This document shows, in pieces, positions 27,873 to 38,717 of a stretch of DNA of 64,000 nt. Under the pieces are notes generated by a model. The model searched no databases, had not been told where the DNA came from, and was given only the letters and a program-made list of their open reading frames with translations. The position numbers were made by a program, and so were the translations under genes. The stretch is taken from positions 1-64,000 of the forward strand of contig LGRX02024819.1 of the NCBI GenBank assembly GCA_001247695.2. Reading direction: 5' to 3'. The stretch comes from Cymbomonas tetramitiformis. Its lineage: Eukaryota; Chlorophyta; Pyramimonadophyceae; Pyramimonadales; Pyramimonadaceae. How positions within the stretch are numbered: position 1 is the stretch's first letter; every line of letters begins with the position of its first letter.

Positions 27873-28235
27873 GGTTTCGAAACCACGAAACGTGTGGTTT
27901 TGGGAGACCACGCCCCCGCCCGTGGTTTTCCAAAACCACGCTTTTCGTGGTTTCGCAAAACCACAGTTCAGAATGTTGTCTCACGTAACGAGACACGTCG
28001 GTAGACAGGCTGTCGCGGACGTGTACACAATATTCCTTTCCCAAACCATGGTTTTGGAGAAAACCATGAAAACCGAAACCATGGTTTCGCGCAACCCGAT
28101 GGTTTCGCGAAACCATGGTTTGGAGGCATGGTTTTGGGTACACGATCAAAAAAATGCACAGGAGCGTGGGATCGAACGATCTGCCCATCGTGCCCGTGAC
28201 GGCACTGATGACAGTCGGGCCGAAACCATGGTTTG
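27867..28235. repeat. AAACCATGGTTT palindrome cluster, right
   Basis: Exact or near copies occur at about 27867, 28044, 28076, 28100 and 28222. They mix with variants such as AAACCACG and CGTGGTTT (27881-27964). One region reads GGTTTCGCGAAACC. The methyltransferase start codon is inside the first of these copies. Confidence 0.85.
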
Positions 28236-28895
28236 CAAAGTAGCCACTAAACTTCTCATAAGTAAGGTAAGGTAATTTGGCCAGGTTCTAATCATAAGGA
28301 GCAAAGGTCTGCACAAGTGCACGTTACTGTAACCGAATTATATAGCTAATCGAATCGGTAAAAATATTCTCCTCGGACGGCGTCACGCCCCCGGACCGCC
28401 CGTAAAGCTCATCAAATTGATTGAGAATATGGCAATATCTCACACAGATCCGGTGAACCGGTGTAGACGTCCACGCTGTACTTGTAAGATAGCGGCGATC
28501 GCGAATGGCAAATTGGCCATGTTGAAACGTTTCAATGGTGATCACACGATCCTTTGCAATAGTAAATCTGATGGTGTAACGTGATCAATTTCGTCGAAGT
28601 GTCATGTCAGCAGGAGGCTGGAGGCCAACGCAACGCTTCGGCATTCAGCAGGAGCCACCTACACCTGACAACTTGAGCTGAAGATGACGCTTCGCTTCCT
28701 CGCCGAAGGACAACAATCTGCCACTTCCCGATCTGCTGATGAACGATGTGCTGAGATGCTGCACTGCTCAGTGCGACGGATCCCAGACGTTCGGGTTGTC
28801 CACCTCACATTGCGCCGCTTGGCGTAGGGGAAGACAGATCTTCTGCTGTAATTATATATTACTAGATCGCTCGGGCTAAAGTTGCGGTGATGCCG

Positions 28896-28903
28896 TCTAT
28901 AAG
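28896..28903 (+). promoter_or_regulatory. TATA box of rbcS
   Basis: TCTATAAG lies 81 bp upstream of the rbcS ATG, a normal distance. A pyrimidine-rich leader follows it. Confidence 0.55.
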
Positions 28904-28983
28904 TTGAGACGATTGTTCCTGCAGTGACACATCTCTTCAACCCACTCACTCTCAACTCCAGGTCCTTTTCACATTTTTAAAAA

Positions 28984-29741
28984 ATGTCTGCTATTGCTTC
29001 AATGAACGTCACCCCCGTCCGTGCCTTCAATGGCCTCAAGGGCGAGCAGTCTGCCAAGGCCGCCTTCAAGGTGACCAACGGCTTCAAGACCTCCGCCATG
29101 ATGGTCTGGACCCCCGTTGACAACAAGTTCTTCGAGACCATGTCCTACCTTCCCCCTCTCACCAACGAGGAGATCTCCCGCCAGGTCACCTACATTACCT
29201 CCAACGGCTGGTGAGCACAGCTTTCGCGAACTCTGTATCTCATTTATTGACTGCTTAGGGGATTGTCACAGTGCTGCTTGTTGCTTCATAGTTTATGTAG
29301 TCTACGCCTCGGCGTTGTCAGCGGAGGATTGCTGCGAGCGCGCTGAGCGTTTCTCCTGGCGCGTGCCATACAAGTTTTATTCGACGGTTCACGGAATCTC
29401 TCTTGAGGTGTCGTCCCTTGCCTGCGCGTAGGACCCCTTGCCTTGAGTTCTCCGAGTCCGACATGGCCTACACAATCAACCACGGGCCCGACGGCATTGT
29501 CTCCTCCGCATCTTGCGGTTACTACTCCAACCGTTACTGGACCATGTGGAAGCTCCCCATGTTCGGCTGCACCGACTCCTCTCAGGTGTTGGCCGAGGTT
29601 GCCAAGTGCTCCATGGCGTTCCCCAACGCGTATGTCCGCATTGCGGGTTTCGACAACGTGAAGCAGGTGCAGTGCGCATCTTTCTTGGTGTACCGCCCAA
29701 TTGGTGGTGCCGCTAAGGCCGTGAACGCTCGCTCTGTCTAA
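28984..29741 (+). CDS. rbcS: RuBisCO small subunit, nuclear gene with one intron
   Basis: Exons 28984-29210 and 29432-29741 join to 178 residues. The 221-bp intron starts GTGAGC, ends CGTAG and splits the Trp codon of NGW/TPCLEF. Residues 1 to about 39 form a plastid transit peptide rich in Ser, Ala and Lys. The mature part starts [13 protein letters not shown], followed by [23 protein letters not shown] and RIAGFDN, all diagnostic for form IB small subunits. The loop between SESDMAY and YYSNRYW has green-algal rather than land-plant length. The protein assembles with the plastid-encoded large subunit in the stroma for CO2 fixation. This gene is the best guide to the host. It is intact and has the GC-rich third positions usual for highly expressed algal genes. 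Confidence 0.95.
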
Positions 29742-29865
29742 GCGTTCAGTTGCTTGGGGAAAATTCTTCTCGTGTTGCGGCGTACGCCGGGAAACCGATG
29801 CTCGCCTTGCTCTGGCAAATTAGTGTTCTTCGCGTCCACTAGCACAAACAATAGTAAATACATTT

Positions 29866-29870
29866 TGTAA
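29866..29870 (+). terminator. Likely polyadenylation signal of rbcS
   Basis: TGTAA, the usual signal in chlorophyte algae, occurs 125 bp after the stop codon in an AT-rich context. From about 29880 to 30650 no gene is seen. Confidence 0.45.
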
Positions 29871-30652
29871 ATAATATAGCACCCTAGTAGTCAAAAGTTG
29901 AATCATATTTCCTGTTCCACTGTGTGTTGCATCAATAGTGCCACTGCTGCTTTCCCCTTTCTATAATATTGCCCCTGCTCATTGTATACTGCTGTCGCCT
30001 CACCTTTCACAATACAAAGACTCTCTACAAATACTTTAGATTTGCTACTGCTTAAAATGCAGGAGTCCTCTAATTTGGATATTCCGACAACTCGATGATC
30101 GTTATTTTATAAATCGTTGTACGTTACATCTTGGAAAATTCGTTTTAAGAGACTTGTTACCACTGAAAGAACTTTACCAGCCTTTGGCTATGCTGTATGC
30201 AAGACCCCTCAAAGTTTCAAATATCATGAATTCATACTATTTGTACTTCACGAGTCGGGAAAAATGCGGAATTTTTGTGTTGCTGTTTTTTATGAGGGTG
30301 CATGTTATAGTGGGGGCTTTACATTGGAAAGGCTGCATGCAAAACGGCGGGTCCAAAAAATGTTTTTTGTTAAAGTTATGGCTATTTTTCGGTTTGACAG
30401 TGGATAACTTATACATTTTTTCTGGGAGAAAGTACAAGAAAAAATACAGAGAGGCACAACGGATGTCGCCATCCAAGTATGACTTGAGGATTGAAATGCG
30501 AGTCTCATCGGACACTATGCGTCGTTAGATTCGAAAAGTAGGGCTCTAGATCCAGATGTATTTATGTATTTTCATAGCGTTCGTATCTTGCGGCTACGTC
30601 TGCCATCGCGTATCACAGTTATTGTTCGATAAACTTCGCTCATGCACTAATA

Positions 30653-30827
30653 GAGTGTTGAATTTCCAAAAAATGCCCCGAAATCGTTTGGGGGCTTTAG
30701 GCCTTTGGCTCCCGCGAAGGCGGAGGGGGGCTGGATTTTTTAAAGGTGGGTTGGGGGAAGGGGGGCTTTGGGCTTTGGGTCAAACCCCCAAACGATTTCG
30801 GGGCAATTTTTGGGAAATTCAACACTC
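30653..30827. mobile_element. 175-bp foldback MITE
   Basis: The ends are long inverted repeats: GAGTGTTGAATTTCC and ATGCCCCGAAATCGTTTGGG on the left pair with complements on the right. TA flanks both sides, as for Tc1/mariner-type insertions. The interior is G-rich and non-coding. Confidence 0.8.
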
Positions 30828-31036
30828 TAGAAGTCCGGTTCGCGCCAAGATCCTACAATGTTCGTGGCGCGTCTTCCTCGCCACCAACATCCCAAAACGC
30901 TTGGCGCATCCTCCCTTCGCTCCTGCAAGATGAGCAATATATAATGTCAGTCGGTGAAAGAAAATTAAGCAGCGCAAAATATTTCACTTCACACAGCCAG
31001 GGAAAGTAAACCAATCCTAAACCGCATTAGTACGGT

Positions 31037-31123
31037 AGCATGGCCAACCAAGACCGGGGTTGATCCCGCCAGGGTTGATCCCCCGAGACGTGCTGCTACC
31101 TCTTCGAATGCGAACACGTGGCG
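31037..31123. repeat. Short dispersed structured repeat, copy 1
   Basis: Segments AGACCGGGGTTGATCCCGCC and GCGAACACGTG match related copies at about 32404-32483 and 32527-32592. A GGTAGCA/TGCTACC stem encloses copy 1. No tRNA fold could be completed. A 20-bp unit with GCGTTTCTAAAACACAAAAT repeats just downstream (31143-31203). Confidence 0.4.
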
Positions 31124-32141
31124 CAACAGTTCCTACACAACTCTAAAAACAAGATTGCGTTTCTAAAACACAAAATCGCGTTTCTAAAACACAAAATCGC
31201 AAAAAAGTGCAGACAAGGCATGCGCACAAATTTGTCAAACATTAAAATAAGGAGAGGCGGACATGTGGAGCAGTTGCGGTTGCGAAGTAGCAAAAGAGGA
31301 ATGTCTTTTAAAAAATCACGCAGAAAAGCCAAGCACAAACTTGGCAACAAATAACAGATCCTGAGCCAGCGGCGCAGAGAAACCTGAAACCGGATGAATA
31401 TATGAGGTCCGTCGTCGTGACAAAGGACAATCATATTAAACAAAACACTACTCACACCCGCTTGTAAAATTCCCGCACAAAAGCTTCTAGCCGCACGTCA
31501 AAGAGCGGTCTGGCCGCCAGGTTCGGACTCAAAAATATTTCCCCATCTCGCGTGGGATCTCGTCTATAAAGAGTTTGAGCTTTGAAGGAACGGCGACGCC
31601 TTTCAACCCGCAATTGAATTTGTGAACGAAAATCCTCGTATTGATGATCGATCGACTGCGGTCCCCATTCGCTAACCCAAAAAAGAAAAGGAAATATCTC
31701 ACCTATTGCACTGTTCGCACATCGGACAACAATTGTGATACGCGATGGCCTATTACTGCTGCATTTTTGCCTTCTCTAAAACTTGGTAAAGCAGCAGTAA
31801 TAGTTTTAAAATCATTCGCTGCAACATACTTTGCCGTGCTGCATACATGTTTGTTGAGTGCTCGAATTTTTTGAAATACGTGAATAAAAATAAGCAATTT
31901 AGAGCAGAATGTAGACCGGTCATGGCGAATTTTTCAATTCAGCTAGATAACTTACTAACTTGATAACATTTCAAGGGGTTTACAATGACTTGCTATTAGT
32001 ATCTCAACCATCAATTCATACTATCGCACAATCAACAACTAGCACTAAGCAAACACGCATTTAGTACTTACATTTGACTATGTTATTTACGTACAAGCAT
32101 TTTCAACTTATTAGTTTGATTTCTAAACAGCTAAGCCTACA

Positions 32142-32217
32142 AGCATCCTGTGAATTACGCAGGCCAGGCTACAAGTGCCTTTAAGCATCCTATGAACTAC
32201 GCAGGCCAGGCTACAAC
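32142..32217. repeat. 44-bp direct duplication
   Basis: CAAGCATCCTGTGAATTACG with GCAGGCCAGGCTACAA is followed by a near-identical second copy. Non-coding. Confidence 0.75.
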
Positions 32218-32403
32218 TCTTGGTTTTTTCACGTGCGTACGAATGTTGAAAGCTCTTCAAAGAGGCAGCACACTACCTGCACGCATAGCGAAGCCATTGT
32301 TAGTATGGTGGAGACACACGCAAGTAAAAGTTCAAGCGACAAGCAGACTGGAACGAGCAAGGATTCGCGCTAAAAAATGCACATGAAAGCAAATTATATG
32401 TCA

Positions 32404-32592
32404 TAGCATGGTCTGTAAAGACCGGGAAAAGATCCCGCCGGGGACAGTCACCAGTCGCGCTGGTATCATTCGAAAACACGTGCATCCAAACTGTAGAAAC
32501 ACGCACGTTACAGCACGGACGCAACTCTGAGCGGCAAAAGATCCCGCAAGGATGAGTCCTCGATCGCGCTGCTACTCAGCCAAAACCACAAA
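32404..32592. repeat. Short dispersed structured repeat, copies 2 and 3
   Basis: AGACCGGGAAAAGATCCCGC (32418-32437) and GCGGCAAAAGATCCCGC (32532-32548), each followed by a CGCGCTG segment, match the repeat at 31037. Copy 2 includes the hairpin GGTC-TGTAAA-GACC. Confidence 0.4.
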
Positions 32593-33261
32593 CAACGAGA
32601 TGTGTGGAAAGAGCGCCTTAAAACATGCGGCCAGTAGCGAAAAAGCCGCCATCCTGAGTACAATTCGAAGAACTTAAAACGTACCGCTGGAGCCGGCTTA
32701 GAAGAAGAATGTAGACAACGAAATGTGCTTGTTGACGAGAACACAAGAGCAAGAAAAACCAAGAAAACGCGTTTAACCAACAATGTTGGGATCTACAGAT
32801 ACGGCAGTCGCCCCCGCGTATCATACGTATTGATACGCGCATGTAGACTTTGCCGTATAACACGGCTGGATACGGGTATTGTGTGGATTTCCTGCAAAAA
32901 GGCTCGGAATTGCCTCAAAGTTGCCGATTTCGACTGTGTTTGACGAGGTCGTATGATTTTGACCGCTTTCGGGACGCATCTGCATCTCATTTCGCGTCCT
33001 CGGGCACCCGGCTAGTCACTACTGTAGCTCACTGCTCACTACAGTAATGACGTAGCCAGTAAACCAGCACATGCCACGTGCAAGGTGCAACATCCCAACA
33101 TCTCGGTGCTCGATCTGAGCGTGACCCCTCAAGTCCCTCTGTCCGAGAAGCGCCCCAGTATCATACGTATAGATGCTCGTATGGGCCATCTGCCGTATCA
33201 TACGGCGGCCGAATTGTGATCCCAGCAATAATGCCAAGATGCCGGAAGTAATAGGACATTG

Positions 33262-34780
33262 CTTTTGAAAAAATGGCCCCGTAAATGGTTGGGGGGGTAG
33301 GCATTTAGGCCCCAAGGAGGGGGGTGGGGGGTTAGGCTTGGTCCCAACCGAAGGGGGGAGGGCGTTGGGCTTTGACCGAATGCTTATATATGGGGCTTTT
33401 GGGGCATTTTAAAGGGAGGGGGGCTTTAGCTTTTCCTCAAATCCCCAATCGTCCTATAATATAATGAACGCAGTGAAGTACTACTATTTGTGTAATAGCG
33501 CCGCCAAAATCAGTTGTTGTTGCTGCTGCGAGAAGTTTGAGAAAATGAAGGTAAGCAGCGAGGCTTGCTGTTGATATTTAAAAATTCTGGTCGAGTTGCA
33601 TTTGAAAGTTCTCGTCGAGTGAGCGCACGCTGCCCATATCAGCCAATCGTATGCCAACGCAACGCAACAGCGCAACGCACACCCGGAGACCGGGCCCGCA
33701 AATCGGGATCTGTCGAATCGCGATTATTTGTCCTCATTCAACAGCGACACTCGCTCGACTGCGACACATAATGCTTATCGCCACGTGATAGGACTGCGAC
33801 TATTACATGCCACACAGACTAGAAGTCATCACTCGCCGTAATTACTGGTAAATATGCATTCAAAAAACGGGCATAAAGCGCACACAAAATATTTCTTTGT
33901 AAATTCCGTTTTCGCACAAATTTAAGTTATATCAAACTCCTCAATACATCCATAACACAACATTCACTTTCCCAAAACATTTTTGAAAAATATCCCAAAA
34001 TGGGTATCCCTTTCGCTGTATACTACTTTCCCGTTTCCCCTCACCTAGACTTTCTACAACGGCTAATTAATGACCACTTCAGTTTTACCGTTGGAAATAA
34101 TTTCCTGTTGGTCCGCCGACGATGGGTTTTGGGCAAAAAAAAAAGTTGTAGTAATTAGATATCTTTGAGTCGTTGAAAAACGAAAATTTTAAGATTGTTA
34201 ATTCACACATGAAATCTGTACCTGCTACTAGTCAGGTGCCCTAGCATAGGCTTTATGCCAACGTGAGTGCCATTTGCATGCGTTGATACACAAGTGAACT
34301 ACGGCTGTATTTAATTGCGCGAATCGTCGCGATGTCATATGACACGTCACACGATAGGAATCGAGATGGGGTCCTCGAATCATTGGAAATTGTTTTTAGG
34401 AAAATTCTGTGTAATTTTCGCGAAACCTTTTCCGAAACGCCTTCACAACCGGATCGCGTCGTATCGCATGCAATACCTCTCGAAAATCTCGATAAATTAT
34501 ATGCCTTTGTCAGCCTACTTAACCAGTGAGGGAACAAAGAAGTAAGCCTTCCAATAATATTTCCACGAGGCATGGCCAGAATAAGAAAATAAGTGAAATC
34601 GCATCGAAAAGTATGTTAATAAAATTGTTTGGGTCCACGTCATCGTCGAGTGTTGATTTTGTCGCAACGCAAAACAACGGTGAGAAGCACAGTTCGTTCC
34701 GAATCGAACACACACCAACTTGCATCGCACATTACATGCAGCATTTAAGTATATACACATTTTATACTGAATGACTGCCA
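33262..34780. other. Stretch without a gene; G-rich MITE-like segment at its start
   Basis: 33268-33440 has ATGGCCCCGTAAATGGTTGG and a later TTTTGGGGCATTTT, similar in style to the MITE at 30653 but too diverged to define ends. The remaining sequence up to 34780 has only short open frames and nothing recognisable. Confidence 0.4.
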
Positions 34781-36948
34781 CACTGTAAGTTGTGCATGCA
34801 TCATCATAACAGATGTTATATATTATCCAGCTTGATCACGGTAACAGTTGGAATAGATGGCATCAAATCACAATACATTAGACGTGCACAAAAGCATTCA
34901 CTTGCAGTGCATGCTAACTATATTAGAACCCATACAGTATAAGGTGCCTGTTCAGTAATCTTAACACAGTAATTAGCTCGATATGACCCGGTGGAGTCGA
35001 GATACTCCTCAGACCACATAGTGTTCTACTGTGGATTACTGAAAGGATAGCTCACCGGAACTGTATGTGAAATATACCAACAACTCATTTTGTGAATGAG
35101 ACTATCATGGAATTACAATAACCTCTAACCTAATACATCATGCTAGATTCACTCAGTGCATGGTATACTGATTATCCTGCATGATAGGTTGTCTGGAAAT
35201 ATTGTGATGTCCAGAAACTTATCTTCTTGTAAAGTGTGTAAAAGTGAACACACACACACACTGGCAAAAAAGTACTAATCAATAAGTACTATATACATAC
35301 ACACACTGCATTATGGTATGTATTGATATTCACTGATTCGTAGTGAATTGACTAACTTAATATCTATCATGAATATGATAATGTAGATACCACTTCACAA
35401 ACACATGTGCGTGTGAAGTGTCAAGTGATGGCGATAGATATGGCAACAGATAATACAACATGCTGAAGGGCTGGATGGAGTTATCTCCAGACCCGAAGGC
35501 AGTATACTGCGCCCATGCAACAGCTGGTAACTGTTGGGCGCACTCCATTCGTCATTCCACATATCATCGCTGGAGCAACAACAACAAGTACATTGCATAA
35601 TGACAATTGATACAGATTTGATCAGTTCAAAATGCATGTAACTCCTTCAGAGCAGTAATAATATTGACATCTGATAGAAGTTGTTGAGGACAAACACACA
35701 CATACAAATGTGTTGTGTTAAACTGCTTTGATTATGTCAAGCAATGTCCTGATATGTTTAAAATAAGATATATCATTTTGATAAATCTTAGAGCACAGAC
35801 CTATGCTCAAAACATATCATAGATTGATAAATATCACTAAAGTGGATATTCCGCTTAAGTTGATGACTCTATATATATCATCAGAAAGTACATTTACTGC
35901 CATGGGTTTAAATCAGTAAAACCCAGAAATGTGATCAACCTCAGATGTTGATATACAGCATAATTCACTTTTATGCCATGAAATTTGTCATGTGCAAAGG
36001 TAAAGTGATTTGCAGTGCTTCTGTACTTTACATTCCACACACACACAGAGAGATATGTATATATACATATAGCCAAAAACGGCCAAAATGGGTAAAATCC
36101 GTTTGCGATAGATTTGAAAATGGAAAATCGGACCCTATTTTATTTGATAATATGATTTTATACCTATTGAGGTATGAGAAAATCATAATGACACATGTCA
36201 TATCTCGTGTAACACCCTAGATAATAGGTGTGGAATATGTGGGGGCTACATATTGGCTGTAACACTAAATCGGTAAAAATGCTGTACGTGAAATACATTT
36301 TGAAAATTTCGGATTGATTTTTTTTGCTAAAATAAATATTTAGCTATCAAATAACAATCCCTGATTTATGCAGCATGTGTAACACCCTGTAACACCCTAA
36401 AAATTGAATGTGTGTGTCAGGGGTGTAACATACCTCCTGAAAACCACTTAACATTCAGTGTGGTATTAAATGCAGTTTTGCTTAAAAATGGTTGCAAAAT
36501 ATTTATACTGCTTTATTTTACCTATTTTAGGGTTACTGATACCATGTAGCACCCTAATCACATTATTGGGTATATGGGCCACTGTAACCTAACATGCCCT
36601 AAAATGCCACTATATATTCGAAAAACTTCGTGTTTGGCATTAACATATCATGCTGTATTCGACACAGACATGATTATATATCGGGCAACAACCCTAAAAC
36701 TGTAACAGATGCTTCCTATATGGAATGCATGCTATTTATGAGGTACAGGCAATTGACAACTGCCTTATATCACACACTTCCTTGAGGGGGGAAGAAGGTG
36801 GATATATATATATATACCTACCTCATTATTATGTACGAATGTACTACATGTATGTAAACATACAGATATACCATATATAACATATAAATCACAAACACTC
36901 AGTTAGTCGATTAGCTGAAGGTATTTTTGTGCTGTGTTTTGTTTTTAG
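34781..36948. other. AT-rich region upstream of the Gypsy gag, LTR/leader-like
   Basis: No gene-like frame. TAACACCCTA motifs recur (36211-36560). GAGGGGGGAAGAAGGTGG followed by a long TATATA run (36784-36818) resembles a core promoter, 130 bp before the gag ATG. No matching sequence downstream of pol was found, so an LTR pair cannot be shown. Confidence 0.4.
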
Positions 36949-38337
36949 ATGGTTACAATCGAAGAGGAAGAGCCAGAGATTCCTGATATCGACCCAGATC
37001 CATCGACATGGTTTTTCGACATTATTGGTTCATATGATGCATACAGCCGGTTTAAAGTCCCGAAATGGATCGCTGGTTATGCCGACACACAAACCAGATA
37101 TGACCAGATAGGCTACTATGACAACATCAGTCGTATGAAGCCAGATATGAGCCGATTTAGGGATCCTGCCAATGAGCCTAAGGAACCAGAAAACGAGTAC
37201 ACAGAAGATAATCCTCCGATGGTTTTTACAGATCCAGATTCGGATTCAGTCCCAGCACCAGCTCCACCTAGTTTGGTCCCAAAGGTGAAAATGACACCAC
37301 CTAGGGAATTCAAATCAGGACAGGACGCAGAAGTCTGGTTGGACACGGTGGACAGATATTTCCAGTTCACCTATCCTGGAGTCAAGGACAAAGATTTGAT
37401 TACAGTGTTTCTGACTCTTATTCAAAATAACGACAGACACTATTTTCAGGTCTTGGCACAACAGCCACATGCCACTTATGAAATGGTCAGACAGACATTC
37501 CTCAGACAATTTGGTAATCCTCACAAGAGATCAGTAGCCAAGAAACACCTTATGGCACTGACTCAAGGAACCCAAACCTTTGCAGATTATTTGCGCACAT
37601 TCACATCACTGGCTTCTTTAGCAGCAGTTGATTTGAATGATGTGCTAATAAAGGATAGATTCGTCACCAGTATGGATCCAGATCTCCGCAGACAGTTCCA
37701 ACTCAGATTCCTGACAGAAGAGCAAAGGAACAATCTGTCGTGGCAAGAAACCACACAGATACTGCTTGATTTGAATTATGTCATTCACTCAAAGCAGTCA
37801 GAAACCCTTCACTATCGGGGTCAGAAGGAGCAGTCATCCGGAGGTCCAGCCAAGAAGGACAAGGACAAAGGACGTGGCCAGAAGCCATATGACAGATCCA
37901 ACAGAAATCGGAATCAGAATCAGAGTGGCAACCAGAACTCCAATCAGAATCGGAACAAGGGAAAAGGTGGAAAAGGCAAGGGCAAAGGAAAAGGAAAATC
38001 ACAGAATCCTCAGACTTGCAATCGTTGTGGTCGTGTTGGTCACATCGAGAAGGATTGTTATTCCACCAAGACCCCAGATGGAAAGGAGATCAAGGGTAAG
38101 CCACCTGCTCAGAGTCCTTTCCAGAATCGGAGACAGCAGCAGCAGAATCAGGGTGCTAAGGATTGGTCCGGCAAACTCATCAATACGATCAACACCTTGG
38201 TTAAGGAACTGAAGAGTCACCACAGCATCAATGCAGCAGTTGCAACTCCAGCTCCAGTTCCAGCTTCAGCTCCAGCTCCTCAGGGAAACTCTCAGGGTAC
38301 TGCACAGGTACCGGTGTTGAGAGCACCCCGAGGATAG
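36949..38337 (+). CDS. Gypsy Gag with CCHC zinc knuckle
   Basis: This 462-residue capsid/nucleocapsid precursor is intact. The retrotransposon Gag core is seen around residues 115-270, with WLDTVDRYFQFTYPG, TYEMVRQTFLRQFG and FADYLRTFTSL. A basic Asn/Gln/Lys-rich stretch follows, then the zinc knuckle CNRCGRVGHIEKDC at about 359-372. The C-terminus is Pro/Ala-rich. A -1 shift near 38283 would fuse it to protease. Gag particles would package the element RNA in the cytoplasm. Confidence 0.9.
   Translation: MVTIEEEEPEIPDIDPDPSTWFFDIIGSYDAYSRFKVPKWIAGYADTQTRYDQIGYYDNISRMKPDMSRFRDPANEPKEPENEYTEDNPPMVFTDPDSDSVPAPAPPSLVPKVKMTPPREFKSGQDAEVWLDTVDRYFQFTYPGVKDKDLITVFLTLIQNNDRHYFQVLAQQPHATYEMVRQTFLRQFGNPHKRSVAKKHLMALTQGTQTFADYLRTFTSLASLAAVDLNDVLIKDRFVTSMDPDLRRQFQLRFLTEEQRNNLSWQETTQILLDLNYVIHSKQSETLHYRGQKEQSSGGPAKKDKDKGRGQKPYDRSNRNRNQNQSGNQNSNQNRNKGKGGKGKGKGKGKSQNPQTCNRCGRVGHIEKDCYSTKTPDGKEIKGKPPAQSPFQNRRQQQQNQGAKDWSGKLINTINTLVKELKSHHSINAAVATPAPVPASAPAPQGNSQGTAQVPVLRAPRG
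38283..38312 (+). promoter_or_regulatory. Candidate -1 ribosomal frameshift signal between gag and pol
   Basis: In gag register the sequence reads G GGA AAC at 38283-38289, a canonical slippery heptamer. After 6 bases a hairpin GGTAC/GTACC (38296-38300 with 38308-38312) follows, and CTCTCA (38289-38294) can pair with TGAGAG (38318-38323). The pol register is exactly -1 from gag and is open through this site. Confidence 0.65.
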
Positions 38338-38339
38338 AT

Positions 38340-38714
38340 CAGCCTGAAGATGCCACTGAAGCAAGTGGCCGGGTTGAGAGTATCTCAGAAGAAGTCCTTT
38401 CCAATCTGACATTGCAGTTTCAGCAGATGGACACTCCCTCAGAGCACATCGCACAGATGCAGTCTCAAACAGCACAGCTGAAATCACAGAAGAAGCTGTT
38501 GTTGTACAAAGGGAAAGTTTATGGACAGAGTACTCACATTTTGGTAGATCCAGGAGCCACATCGTCTTTCATCGACAGACAGTTTGCTGCTCAGCTTGGT
38601 ATAGCACCCACAGACTCTTCATCGTTTTCAGTGGGATTGGCTGGAGGAAGCCAACTACCATGCACATCCTATCTTCCCAAAGCTACATTTACGCTGGGCA
38701 AGTATAAGGATACA
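38340..38714 (+). pseudogene. Gypsy protease region
   Basis: The frame is -1 relative to gag. LVDPGATSSFIDRQFA corresponds to the aspartic protease active site, with Pro where Ser or Thr is usual. A TAA at 38715-38717 interrupts the frame just before DFYIIDMKPF, which continues into reverse transcriptase in the same register. Protease would cut the Gag-Pol polyprotein. Confidence 0.75.
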
Positions 38715-38717
38715 TAA

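Larger units (their letters stand above)
25585..28235. mobile_element. Candidate mobile cassette: one methyltransferase gene between palindrome clusters
   Basis: A single minus-strand methyltransferase gene lies between two clusters of AAACCATGGTTT-type palindromes. Such clusters resemble the subterminal repeats of the other inverted-repeat transposons in this window. No target-site duplication or long terminal inverted repeat was found, and no transposase is encoded. The limits given are those of the palindrome clusters. Confidence 0.5.

Noticed and set aside
31033..31099. Possible tRNA with GGTAGCA/TGCTACC acceptor stem
   Set aside because: No D arm or anticodon arm of proper length fits between the arms; it is better explained as a copy of a short repeat.
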